Position numbers and translations under genes: made by a program. A stretch of DNA of 64,000 nucleotides, from positions 97,988,501-98,052,500 of the forward strand of contig CM065815.1 of the NCBI GenBank assembly GCA_033398695.1, written 5' to 3'. The first letter of the stretch is position 1. Every line of letters starts with the position of its first letter. A model generated the notes under the pieces. It was not told where the DNA came from. It did no database searches and worked only from the letters and a program-made list of their open reading frames with translations. The DNA is from Orobanche coerulescens (Eukaryota > Streptophyta > Magnoliopsida > Lamiales > Orobanchaceae). Below, in pieces: positions 36,216 to 47,468 of this stretch.

Positions 36216-36404
36216 TTACGTACGTTAACACGAGTTGTTAACGTATGTTATGAGGTTTACGTACGTAACCTCTCACAGGTTAACGTACGTAACAAACAAT
36301 TTGTACTCTTTTGTGAAAACCATAACGTACGTTAAGAATAAGGTATAACGTACATTATGATGCCTCTATAACGTACGTAAGGGAGCATGCATAACGTACG
36401 TTAT
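36216..36404. repeat. Palindrome array of LTR D, left copy (TAACGTACGTTA type)
   Basis: Eight copies of TAACGTACGTTA or close variants within 190 bp, upstream of a TATA-like sequence on the minus strand. Confidence 0.92.
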
Positions 36405-36930
36405 GCATGCAGCAGTCCCATGCTGCTAAACACTTAATTCTGCACAGTCGATACAACGACGAAACGCAGCACAAGGATAGAATAAAAAGTGTAAGTGTGG
36501 GGTATCCATAACCACGAAGCTGAGTTTTAAAAGAAAAAATACACTTCCAACTTCCGAGGAATCCAAAATACGACAAGGAGGATAGAAGCACCCTAAACTT
36601 CTAGAAAATTACAAAATGGTCCAAATATTCGAAAATTCATGATACGGAGTCGGATTAACAATACGAAACTTACAACATGAGCAACTCCTCCAAACGAACT
36701 CATAGCAACAAAGGAATAATGAAATCGAACGAGTTTACGAGAATCGAACATACATACAACAAAGTATAATTCAAGATGAAAATACGTAAAAATATCTTCG
36801 AAAATCGTCCGGATGGAAAAACTCCAAGAACAAAATAGATTTAGCATTCCAAACTAGTAATAAGCGAGTCATCCGAAATGAACATACACAAAAATTGAAA
36901 TTACCAAAAATAGAAATTACGGATATTACA

Positions 36931-36967
36931 TTCTCTCCCCCTAAAAATAAGTTTCGTCCCGAAACTT
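36931..36967 (-). promoter_or_regulatory. Polypurine tract and hairpin of element D
   Basis: The minus strand has AAGTTTCG-GGA-CGAAACTT (36967-36949) followed by AGGGGGAGAGAA and the LTR. The polyprotein stop codon TAA (36968-36966) overlaps the first bases of the hairpin. Confidence 0.82.
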
Positions 36968-38438
36968 ACAATGCAAATAACTCGGGGTATCTCGACTTCA
37001 TACTCTCTTCCGTCTCCCACGTGGCTTCCTCGGATCCATGCCTCGACCATTGAACTTTAACCAAAGGAATGGTTTTGTGCCTAAGTTGCTTCACTCGACG
37101 CTCTAAAATTTGAATCGGCCTCTCCTCGATGGTAATGTCGGGTCCCAACTCAATCTCTCCAAAATCAATAATATGGTCAGGGTCCGGTACATACTTCCTA
37201 AGCTGGGAGACATAAAATACATTATGCACGTGACTCAGGGACGGAGGCAAGCCTAACCGATAGGCAAGCTCTCCAACTCTCTCTAAAATCTCGAACGGCC
37301 CAATATATCTCGGACTAAGTTTATCTTTCCGACCGAAACGGTAAACTCCCCGTGTCAGCGACACCTTAAGCAAGTTATGATCTCCCACCTCAAAATCCAA
37401 CGGCCGGCGACGCGTATCGGCATAAGACTTCTGCCGACTCTGGGCCGTCAACAATCTATCGCAAATCAGAGCAATCTTCTCTCTCATCTCAACTACCATA
37501 TCGGGCTCGGTACCAATCAGCTTGGACGCATCATCCCAACACAACGGCGATCTGCACCTCCTCCCATACAATGCCTCAAATGGTGCCATTTTGATCGAGG
37601 CGTCCCAACTATTGTTGTACGTGAACTCGATCAACGACAAGTGCGACTCCCAATCATCCTTCCAATCTAAGGCGCAGGCTCTCAACATATCCTCCAGCGT
37701 CTGGATCATCCGCTCTGACTGTCCGTCAGTCTGAGGGTGGTAAGACGTACTGAGTCTCAACTCAGTCCCCAAATCTCTATGAACAGCCTATCAAAAATGT
37801 GATACAAACCGGCCATCTCGATCTGAAACAATACTCCTAGGAGTCCCATGCAATCTCATGATTTCTGCAATAAATACTCGTGCCAGCCTCTCCGGCCCCC
37901 AAGTGTCCTTAATACCCAGGAAATAAGCTGATTTGGTTAATCGATCGACAATAACCCAAATCATGTTCATTCCAGTCCGAGTCCTAGGCATCCCGGTAAT
38001 GAAATCCATAGAGATGTCTTCCCACTTCCATTCCAGAATGGGAAGGGGTCGTAACAACCCCGCGGGCCATTGATTCTCAATCTTAACCTACTGACAGGTT
38101 AAACACTTCGCCACAAACTCGCTAACGTCCGTCTTCAAATTGCTCCACCAGTAGTTACTCCTCACATCCTTGTACATTTTACTCGTACCAGGGTGTATGG
38201 AGTAAGGCGTGGTATGAGCCTCGCTCAAAATCTTCTTTCTCAACTCAATGTCATTCGGTACACATAATCTGCCGCGAAATTTCAAAACGCCATCATCCTG
38301 AACCACAAATCTAGGGGCTTTCCCCTTCCTCACATCCTCCCTCAACTGGACCAAAAACAGATCATCATACTGTTTCGCCTTGATATCATCAGTCAAGGAC
38401 GAAGTGATCTCCAATGAACACAACTGACCCTGAACTCT
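36966..38438 (-). pseudogene. Integrase and chromodomain-like end of element D
   Basis: The zinc-binding part has SEAHTTPYSIHPGTSKMY and CLTCQ, followed directly by a TAG near 38094. The core has SMDFITGMPRTRTGMNM and VSDRDGRFV. Two stops, TGA-TAG at 37793-37788, come before the catalytic-glutamate stretch ([13 protein letters not shown]). The tail GPFEILERVGELAYRLGLPP and EATWETEESMKSRYPELFAL is intact. The TAG at 37788-37790 is shared with D'. Confidence 0.92.
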
Positions 38439-39890
38439 CTAAACCCAAACCTCGATATTCTGACAAATCAAATTCCGCTGGATCCTACTCTGTGGTGTAA
38501 GTATCTCCAACATATGTAACGTCATCGGTTTCCGGCTCAACGCATCGGCCACTACGTTAGCCTTACTCGGATGATAAAGTATCTCGAGGTCGTAATCTTT
38601 AATTAGCTCCAACCACCTACGTTGCCTCATATTCAACTCTTTTTGACTGAAGATATACTTCAGACTCTTGTGATCCGTAAAAATCTTACACGACGACCCA
38701 TAGAGGTAATGCCTCCATATCTTTAAGGCAAAAACGACTGCAGCTAACTCCAAATCGTGCGTGGGATAATTTACCTCATAAGGTTTCAACTGGCGGGACG
38801 CATAAGCAATCACCCTATCTCTCTGCATCAAAACACATCCGAACCCAAGGCCCGAAGCATCACTATACACCACGAAATCCTCGTTCCCCTGAGGCAATGC
38901 TAAAACGGGTGCGGTAGTCAATCGTCTCTTCAACTCGTCAAAACTATCCTGTCTGTCTGCGGTCCACTCGAACTTCTGAGTTTTCTGGAGTAACTGAGTG
39001 AGTGGTCTAGCGATCTTAGAAAATCCCTCAACGAACCTACGATAATAGCCTGCAAGTCCCAGAAAACTTCTCACTTCCTTCACATTCTTGGGCGGTTCCC
39101 ATGCCATCACCACCTCTATCTTCTGTGGGTCTACCCGAACTCCCTCCGCTGAGATCACGTGTCCGAGGAACATCACTTCCTTGAGCCAAAACTCACACTT
39201 AGAGAACTTCGCGTACAACTGCTCAGTTATCAAAGTGTCCAACACAATCCGGAGATGTAAAGCATGCTCATCGCGACTCCGGGAATAGATAAAGACGACT
39301 ACGAATTTGTCCAGATACTCGATAAAAACTTTGATCATTAACTGCATGAACACTGCTGGGGCATTGGTTAGCCCGAAAGGCATAACCACAAACTCGCAAT
39401 CGCCATATCTCGTCCGAAAGGCAACTTTCGGTATATCGCTGTCCCGAATCCTCAACTGATAGTAGCCCAATCGTAAATCAATCTTCGAAAAGACTGTTCC
39501 CTGAAGCTGATCAAATAAGTCGTCGATCCTGGGCAAAGGGTACTTGTTTTTGATGGTCAACTTGTTTAATTCTCGGTAGTCGATGCATAAACGAAGCGAT
39601 CCATCCTTCTTCTTAACAAAAAGTACGGGCGCACCCCAAGGCGATGCGCTCGGTCGAATATACCCTTTATCTAACAATTCCCCCAACTGTTTCTTCAATT
39701 CTAACATCTCCGACGGTGCCATATGGTATGGCGCTCGAGAAATGGGAGCCGCATTCGGTTCAAGATCAATAGGAAACTCAATCTCTCACTGTAGTGGTAA
39801 TCCCGGCAAGTCATCTGGAAATACGTCAGGGTACTCGCTGACAACTGGAATCAACGACATGTCGACTCCACCATCCTCCGCCTGCAGAGC
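38439..39890 (-). pseudogene. Reverse transcriptase-RNase H of element D with catalytic deletion
   Basis: RT begins after the protease linker. A TGA near 39786 interrupts the linker, then a long frame from 39722 covers RT and RNase H ([56 protein letters not shown]). At the active site the sequence reads VVVFIYSRS. Compared with D', five residues including both catalytic aspartates are missing through an in-frame 15-bp deletion at about 39286-39292, between short GATAA repeats. The enzyme should be inactive. Confidence 0.93.
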
Positions 39891-40798
39891 GTAACACCAC
39901 TAACCGACACCACCCCTGATTCAGAAGTTTCACCGCCTTCAAGGCGCTAATTACACTTCTCGATCTACCCAGTTTACAGTGGACGAGAGTATGCTCGGTG
40001 CCGTCCTCAGCCACTATCGAGATGGTGCGAGTCCGATAATTTATGATAGCACCATGACGATCCAACCAATCATCCCCGAGGATCAAATCCTCACCCTTAA
40101 GATCTATAACAATAAGGTTCGAGGGCCAATCTCGGCTCCCAATCCTCACTGGACAATCCCTAACTTCCCGGTCCCCAACCATACGATCCCCACTAGGCGT
40201 ACCCACTACGAACGATTCGCACTCATACAAGCAGTCAATACCAATACGACACACACAATCCGAAGCAATAAAAGAATGAGTAGCACCCGAATCGAAAAGC
40301 ACCGAAACTGGATGAGAAAGGATCTGAGTGGTACCTGACGCCACTGGAACGTTTGTCTCCTCCGTGCGCCTCATCTGATATAACCGAGGGTGGACTGAGC
40401 CCGAACTAGATGCAGCTCGGCGGTCCGGCTGACCCCGGCCCCTACCACGGCCCGAACTCTAGGGAACATAAGTGACTGGAGTCTTCTTATCAATACTGTG
40501 CTCTCTCTGAACAGCGGTGGTAGTCGGAGCTTTGGCAGCCCTGGTGGCTCTCTCACAATCTGCTGCTCGGTGTCCGGTCTGCCCGCAAGTAAAGCAAGTA
40601 ACTGGAGGAGAACGGCAATCCTTCATCAGATGCTCATATTGGTTGCAGTTAAAACAAACCCTTGCCGGCTGAAAAACTGCGAATCGTTTTCTTTTTCTTG
40701 GCCTTGGTACCCAACTCTGATTCCGGTGCGGCCATCTCGATCGCTAGAGCGCGATCTTGATACTCCTTCAAAGTGACACACATGAGCATTGCCATACT
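39891..40798 (-). pseudogene. Zinc knuckle-protease region of element D
   Basis: Two knuckles (CFNCNQYEHLMKDC; CFTCGQTGHRAADC, about 40665-40555) are followed by a TAG at about 40459-40461 and protease site LFDSGATHSF near 40295, then LILGDDWLDRHG. The frame is broken relative to RT at a run of four Gs (plus-strand CCCC, 39913-39916). The same break is in D'. A frameshift upstream, near 40680, separates the knuckles from gag. Confidence 0.88.
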
Positions 40799-41470
40799 CT
40801 ACCTAATATGCGGTTTCATGCGCATATTGAAATAACGGATCTTGTCGGCCTTGGTCCTCACCTGATCTTTCACGAATCCTAATTGCTGATTATAAGTGAC
40901 GATGGCCTGAGAAATAGGCACATCCTGAGGTGTAGCGGTGAAGAACTCCACAATTCTGCACTCCTTGACTGGCGGTGGACAATATTCTGCTTCCATAGCA
41001 GCCTTAAATTCCTCCCAAGTGGCCTGGCGGTCTCTGGGCGTCACAGCCTCCCACCATTCCGCAGCTTCCTTATCCAGGAAGTACTGAGCAATATGTACCC
41101 TCCTGTCATCGGGACAAGCTATGGCATCAAAAGTCCTGCCCAACTGAAAGAGCCAATTCTCCCAACCGAGTGAGTCAAAAGAACCAGTGAAACGAGGGGG
41201 GTGCATCTTAGTTACTATCTGAAGCCATTTACTAGCTTCGTCCTCTAGAGTCGGGGGCAGATTTTGGCGTCCACCCTGGGCTATCTGAGTGAGTTGGGCT
41301 ACCAACTGCTGAAGTACGGCAGTATCCCCGGCGTCGGCGTTATTACCCGATGGAACTGAATGAGAAGCCGAATCCACAGAGGACTGAGAAAGTGAGCCTT
41401 CCTCGTTATTAGCATCACGACCACGGCCTCGTCCGCGCCCCCTAGATGGTCTACCGCGACCTCTCAACAT
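40799..41470 (-). pseudogene. Gag of element D
   Basis: The ATG at 41470 starts MLRGRGRPSRGRGRGRGRD, a basic RG-rich start like that of element A. The gag core follows (MHPPRFTGSFDSLGWENWL, then EYCPPPVKECRIVEFF). A TAG at 40799-40801 ends the frame after FNMRMKPHIR. Similar Gag sequence continues in the same frame for about 40 codons beyond it. Confidence 0.92.
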
Positions 41471-41712
41471 ACTGCATAAAATATGAAAAGGACAAGATCA
41501 GAAAGATTTACAATTTACAAAGTTGGTATCACAATTCACAATCCCGAACAATGTAAGAAAACGAATTACAGAAGTATAAGAGTTCGAGGAGACTTACAGC
41601 CACGGGTTGCACAAAAACACGGTAGCATGATGATATTAGGCTCAACGACTGATTCAAACGACTTAACTGATAGACCCAAAATTAACCGATAGCCTAGGCA
41701 TTCAAATCCTAA

Positions 41713-41724
41713 GCTCTGATACCA
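41713..41724 (-). promoter_or_regulatory. Primer-binding site of element D
   Basis: Minus-strand TGGTATCAGAGC, a perfect Met-tRNA site, 4 bases from the LTR. Confidence 0.93.
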
Positions 41725-42290
41725 TAAATGTAACACCCCAATTCTCAAATGGGACATTACACGCCGTAGAACCCTCGGGAGGTCTACCAGGCTAACACAT
41801 GACACATATTCAATACAAGGAAAATCCCAAAGACACAATCATTAATGTAAAAATGGGCCGCGGCCTCGGCCAAAACATTTTAATAGAAGTACGTGAAAGT
41901 ATAAGTCGATACCATGCATTGCCCATGCAGGGGACTTTAACCGAATACAATAAAACCGTTCAAATTCTGATACTCAAACAATATAAATGACCCAACATAA
42001 TTAAAGAGTCGAGCCTCATAATCATGCCAACCCATCCTTTGTGTTCATGTCCCGTGCCTGCTCCTCAGCTCTCCCAGTACCTGAAATGCATAAGACGCAT
42101 TTCCCCCATTTAAGGGGATAGCATTCGAATAGCTAGTGCAAGTACACAATTACACAACATTATATACAAATACGATTTTTACACAATCATCTCAATCAGA
42201 AAACATTTGCCGTAAATATTCCGAAATACTACATTGGCAATCAAATCAGTTTTCAATCACGATATCACAAAATCACAACTGGTATCCCGT

Positions 42291-42502
42291 GGCCGTACCC
42301 CTTAGTATCGACCCCCAGACATCCCTTCGAACGCTCTGGGTGGGATACCACTTCCGCGGCCGTACCCCTTAGTATCGACCCCAGACATCCCGTCGGACAC
42401 TCCGGGTGGAAGTTCAACCACACACGCACCCAAGTCCACTTCCGCTGCCCTTCCCCTTAGTATCGACCCCCAGACATCCTGTCGAACGCTCCGGGTGGAA
42501 GG
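42291..42502 (-). repeat. Minisatellite of LTR D, right copy
   Basis: Three units matching 35355-35567. Confidence 0.9.
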
Positions 42503-43150
42503 AACACAACTCACGCACCCGAAACCACAATTTATCAATCATTTCTAAAATGTAACTTACATAACGGAATGTAATACATGTACTTGCCTTGGTTAACACG
42601 ACGCGAAGGAAACGACGAAGGAATAGGTTTCGGTCCGAACAATCCTCCCAAATCCGACCCTAACACAATAATGGTATACAAATAAGTCTCAATATAGTGG
42701 AAAGGTAAGAATTAATCCTAATCCTACCCGTTGGAACAATTTGCCGGTCACTACGAAATCCTAGATGGTTTAAATCTTACAATGGCGAAACTATGAGGTT
42801 AAATTCGTTAGACTATAATGGAAACAAGGGATTACGACTACACGTCCGTAATCTAACAATTCGACGGAGCTAAAACGGATTAAAGAGGAAGAATTATGTC
42901 AAAATCCCGAAATCCCCAAAAAAACTAGGGTTCAACGATGAATACCTTGATTCGGACAGAGAATGATGATTATGATGATGATTAACCTCTCTTGGTACAT
43001 AATAATCAATCTCCAGAGGAACTCTACGGATTGCTCTGGGCAAATCGCTCCAAATCGCTCGAGGAAAACTCACGTCGCGCACAAAGGGATGAGAAGGAAC
43101 GAAATAACATGACTGAGGTTAAGTCAGGATTTAAAACGCCTGACAGAGTG

Positions 43151-43339
43151 TTACGTACGTTAACACGAGTTGTTAACGTACGTTATGAGGTTTACGTACG
43201 TAACCTCTCACAGGTTAACATACGTAACAAACAATCTATACTCTTTTGTGAAAACCATAAATTATGTTAAGAATAAGGTATAACGTACGTTATGATGCCT
43301 CTATAACGTACGTAAGGGAGCATGCATAACATACGTTAT
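43151..43339. repeat. Palindrome array of LTR D, right copy
   Basis: Eight TAACGTACGTTA-type motifs. Some differ from the left copy by single changes, such as CGTACG against CATACG. Confidence 0.92.
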
Positions 43340-43866
43340 GCATGCAGCAGTCCCATGCTGCTAAACACTTAATTCTGCACAGTCGATACAACGACGAAAC
43401 GCAGCACAAGGATAGAATCAAAAGTGTAAGTATGGGGTATCCATAACTAAGAAGCTGAGTTTTAAAAGAAAAATACACTTCCAACTTCCGAGGAATCCAA
43501 AATACGACAAGGATGATAGAAGCACCGTAAACTTCTAGAAAATTACAAAATGGTCCAAACATTCGAAAATTCATGATACGACGTCGGATTAACAATCCGA
43601 AACTTACAACATGAGCAACTCATCCAAACAAGCTCATAGCAACAGAGGAATAATGAAATCGAACGAGTTTTACGAGAATCGAACATACATACAACAAAGT
43701 ATAATTCAAGATGAAAATACGTAAAAATATCTTCGAAAATCGTCCGGATGGAAAAACTCCAAGAACAAAATAGATTTAGCATTCCAAACTAGTAATAAGC
43801 GAGTCGCCCGAAATGAACATACACCAAAAATAGAAATTACCAAAAATAGAAAGTACGGATATTACA

Positions 43867-44823
43867 GGAAATATCACCACCTGTCGGAAAATGCCGAGCA
43901 CTACCGACCGAACTCGGCCGTGTCGTCCGACACGGCTCATGCCTAGATGTACCGGATAAGCCAAATCGACTGCCCACAGGACTTGACCGTGTCCCAAGAC
44001 ACGGCCGATTCGAACTCTTCCGGATAAGCCAAACTGACTGCCCAGACGCCCGACCGTGTTCCAGGACACGGTTGAGTCAATGCCGAACGTCTTTGTCGCG
44101 CCGCGCGGTCGAGTCACTGTCGGATGTCCTTGTCGCGCTGCGACCGTGTCAAGCGGACACGGTCGAGTCACTGCCGAACATCCTTGTCGCGCTGCGCCCG
44201 TGCCGAGCGTCCTTGTCGCGCCGCCGCTGTGTCTCGGGAAACGGTCGAGTCCCTGCCGACACATCCGAGTCCAGCAGCCAGCCAACTTATTTTAATGTTA
44301 GTTTTTGTGTGTTTTGTTGCTTTCCCTTCCCTCACATGTCATGATTAGACTTACATGTTATGTGGGATGAATTATGATCATTTTAATGCTTGATTCCCCC
44401 CTATCATTTGATTCCTTTGTATTTTTATGTTGATGTTTTGTTTTTCATTTCAAGATCACGTGATCTTGTTTTTTATTCCTTAGTTGTTTAGGAGACTACA
44501 CACCTATAAGTAGTCTTGGTGTTGCTTGTAAAGATAAAATGAATTGAATGTTGTTGTGAAAGAATACACTTTGTATTTCTATCATTGGTAAATGATTTTT
44601 ACCGAAACTTGATTTTTATTCGACGCGTTTTCGAGTATTAATCTGATCGATTCTCAATAGGTCTTGAGAAGAAATGATCTTATCGAATTATAGGTCTAAT
44701 TCGATAAACCCTTGTTTTTGTTCGAATTTTCATTGTTATATCCGATATTATTCGCATAAAATACACTTCTGTTGTGCCATATGCGAAATACGACTACATA
44801 CGAACGTTTATTTCGTATCATAA
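43867..44823. repeat. Repeat E, copy 1, right piece
   Basis: It resumes repeat E after element D and carries the ACCGTGTC/GACACGG hairpin array (43916-44249). A T-rich stretch follows with a TATA-like CTATAAGTAG near 44504, running to CGTATCATAA where copy 2 begins. One unit is about 1.1 kb once D is removed. I do not recognise the family. It could be part of an LTR element (LTR plus start of an interior) or a tandem satellite. No protein-coding feature is seen. Confidence 0.7.
43916..44249. repeat. Hairpin array of repeat E, copy 1
   Basis: Five short inverted repeats such as GACCGTGTC-AAGC-GGACACGGTC, with stems of 8-10 bp and loops of 2-5 bases, spaced 60-90 bp apart. This is the fourth kind of CpG-rich palindrome array in the window. 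Confidence 0.85.
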
Positions 44824-45334
44824 GAGTAGTCCGAATAAAGAAAACGAAGCAAGGATCGATGTAAATGGCCTTACAACGCGTCATGCATGTACGGCGACAT
44901 TTTTAGGCGAGAAAACGGACACAAGACGTAAAAGGACCAAGTTGCCGAGCTCGACCGTGTCCAACCTACCGGAAAATGTTCAATCTGCCGGAAAATGTCC
45001 AACCTGCCGGAAAATGTCCAACCTGCCGGAAATATCACCACCTGTCGGAAAATGCCGAGCACTGCCGACCGAACTCGGCCGTGTCGTCCGACACGTCCCG
45101 TGCCGAGATGTACCGGATAAGCCAAACCGACTGCCCATAGGACTCGACCATGTCCCAAGACACGGCCGAGTCGAACTCTTCCAGATAAGCCAAACTGACT
45201 GCCCAGACGCCCGACCGTGTTCCAGGACACTGTCGAGTCAATGTCGAATGTCCTTGTCGCGCCGCGCAGTCGAGTCACTGACGGACGTCCTTGTAGTGCC
45301 GCGACCGTGTCAAGCGGACACGGTCGAGTCACTG
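44824..45334. repeat. Repeat E, copy 2 (truncated)
   Basis: Restarts at GAGTAGTCCG and follows copy 1 closely. It has four TGTCCAACCTGCCGGAAAA-type units at 44953-45032 and the hairpin array. It breaks off at ACTGAGG (about 45335), where LTR sequence of D' begins. Confidence 0.82.
45077..45330. repeat. Hairpin array of repeat E, copy 2
   Basis: Same ACCGTGTC/GACACGGT inverted repeats as copy 1, up to the breakpoint. Confidence 0.82.
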
Positions 45335-46050
45335 AGGTTTACGTACGTATCCTCCTTGTTAACGTACGTTATGAGGTTTACGTACGTAACCTCTCACAGG
45401 TTAACGTACGTAACAAACAATTTGTACTCTTTTGTTAAAACCATAACGTACGTTAAGAATAAGGTATAACGTACATTATGATGCCTCTATAACGTACGTA
45501 AGGGAGCATGCATAACGTACATTATGCATGCAGCAGTCCCATGCTGCTAAACACTTAATTCTGCACAGTCGATACAATGACGAAACGCAGCACAAGGATA
45601 GAATCAAAAGTGTAAGTATGGGGTATCCATAACCACGAAGCTGAGTTTTAAAAGAAAAATACACTTCCAACTTCCGAGGAATCCAAAATACGACAAGAAG
45701 GATAGAAGCACCCTAAACTTCTAGAAAATTACAAAATGGTCCAAATATTCGAAAATTCATGATACGGCGTCGGATTAACAATCCGAAACTTACAACATGA
45801 GCAACTCCTCCAAACGAACTCATAGCAACAGAGGAATAATGAAATCGAACGAGTTTACGAGAATCGAACATACATACAACAAAGTATAATTCAAGATGAA
45901 AATATGTAAAAATATCTTCGAAAATCGTCCGGATGGAAAAACTCCAAGAACAAAATAGATTTAGCATTCCAAACTAGTAATAAGCGAGTCGTCCGAAATG
46001 AACATACATGAAAATTGAAATTACCAAAAATAGAAAGTATGGATATTACA
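45335..46050 (-). repeat. Partial 3' LTR of element D'
   Basis: The U3 part of a D-family LTR from inside the palindrome array to the ATTACA end at 46050. The other 1.4 kb of LTR is missing. Confidence 0.92.
45338..45525. repeat. Palindrome array of LTR D'
   Basis: TAACGTACGTTA-type motifs matching the D arrays. The first lies at the breakpoint with repeat E. Confidence 0.9.
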
Positions 46051-46087
46051 TTCTCTCCCCCTAAAAATAAGTTTCGTCTCGAAACTT
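46051..46087 (-). promoter_or_regulatory. Polypurine tract and hairpin of element D'
   Basis: The minus strand has AAGTTTCG-AGA-CGAAACTT (46087-46069). The stem is the same as in D and the loop differs. AGGGGGAGAGAA and the LTR follow. Confidence 0.82.
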
Positions 46088-47468
46088 ACAACGCGAATAA
46101 CTCGGGGTATCTCGACTTCATACTCTCTTCCGTCTCCCACGTGGCTTCCTCGGATCCATGCCTCGACCATTGAACTTTAACCAAAGGAATGGTTTTGTGC
46201 CTAAGTTGCTTCACTCGATGCTCTAAAATCTGAATCGGCCTCTCCTCGATGGTAATGTCGGGTCCCAACTCAATCTCTCCAAAATCAATAATATGGCTAG
46301 GGTCCGGTACGTACTTCCTAAGCTGGGAGACATGAAATACATTATGCACGTGACTCAGGGACGGCAGCAAGCCTAACCGATAGGCAAGTTCTCCAACTCT
46401 CTCTAAAATCTCGAACGGCCCAATATATCTCGGACTAAGTTTACCTTTCCGGTCGAAACGGTAAACTCCCCGTGTCGGCGACACCTTAAGCAAGATATGA
46501 TCTCCCACCTCAAACTCCAACGGCCGGCGACGCGTATCGGCATAAGACTTATGCCGACTCTGGGCCGTCAACAATCTATCACGAATCAGAGCAATCTTCT
46601 CTCTCGTCTCAACTACCATACCGGGCTCGGTACCAATCAGCTCAGATGCATCGTCCCAACACAACGGCGATCTGCACCTCCTCCCATACAATGCCTCAAA
46701 TGGTGCCATTTTGATCGAGGCGTCCCAACTATTGTTGTACGTGAACTCGATCAACGGCAAGTGCGACTCCCAATTATCCTTCCAATCTAAGGCACAGGCT
46801 CTCAACATATCCTCCAGCATCTGGATCGTCCGCTCTGAATGTCCATCAGTCTGAGGGTGGTAAGACAAACTGAGTCTAAACTCAGTCCCCAAAGCTCTAT
46901 GAACAGCCTACCAAAAATGTGATACAAATAGGCCATCTCGATCTGAAACAATACTCCTAGGAGTCCCATCCAATCTCACGATTTCTGCAATAAATACTCG
47001 TGCCAGCCTCTCCGGCCCCCAAGTGTCCTTAATACCCAGGAAATAAGCTAATTTGGTTAGTCGATCGACAATAACCCAAATCATGTTCATTCCAGTCCGA
47101 GTCCTAGGCATCCCGGTAATGAAATCCATAGAGATGTCTTCCCACTTCTATTCCAGAATGGGAAGGGGTCGTAACAACCCCGCGGGCCGTTGATTCTCAA
47201 TCTTAACCTGCTGACAGGTTAAACACTTCGCCACAAACTCGCTAACGTCCGTCTTCAAATTGCTCCACCAGTAGTTACTCCTCACATCCTTGTACATTTT
47301 ACTCGTACCAGGGTGTATGGAATAAGGCGTGGTATGAGCCTCGCTCAAAATCTTCTGCCTCAACTCAATGTCATTCGGTACACATAATCTGCCGCGAAAT
47401 TTCAAAACGCCATCATCCTGAACTACAAATCTAGGGACTTTCCCCTTCCTCACATCCTCCCTCAACTA
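46086..47468 (-). pseudogene. Integrase and chromodomain-like end of element D'
   Basis: HHCC region intact (SEAHTTPYSIHPGTSKMY, CLTCQQ). The core has GMPRTRTGMNMIWVIVDRL and VSDRDG, then a TAG at 46910-46908, the same codon as in D, before HPQTDGHSERTIQ. Another stop lies near 47148. The C-terminal EATWETEESMKSRYPELFAL is intact. Confidence 0.92.

Larger units (their letters stand above)
34789..36930 (-). repeat. LTR of element D, left copy (3' LTR by orientation)
   Basis: TGTAACACC...ATTACA ends. It contains the palindrome array (36216-36404), a weak TATA-like TTTTAAAT (minus, 36201-36194), a donor-like AAG|GTATTC at 36010, a minisatellite, and a C-tract hairpin with an acceptor-like site at 35142. 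Confidence 0.95.
34789..43866 (-). mobile_element. Element D: full-length Ty3/gypsy (Tekay-type) retrotransposon (9.1 kb)
   Basis: LTRs 34789-36930 and 41729-43866 (2142 and 2138 bp, TG/CA ends) are flanked by an exact 5-bp duplication GGAAA (34784-34788 and 43867-43871) within repeat E. It has a perfect Met-tRNA primer site and polypurine tract. The polyprotein order is gag, zinc knuckles, protease, RT, RNase H, integrase, chromodomain-like end. LTRs appear very similar, so insertion looks recent, yet coding lesions disable it, including loss of the RT catalytic aspartates. Confidence 0.95.
41729..43866 (-). repeat. LTR of element D, right copy (5' LTR by orientation)
   Basis: Same ends and internal layout as the left copy. 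Differences are scattered single bases and small indels. Confidence 0.95.

Noticed and set aside
36057..36335. Open frame repeated in both D LTRs (also 42992-43270)
   Set aside because: It is antisense to the element and runs through the palindrome array. It is repeated only because the LTR is repeated.
43776..44348. Overlapping open frames on both strands in repeat E
   Set aside because: They arise from CpG-rich inverted repeats that lack stops, and the two E copies do not preserve the frame.
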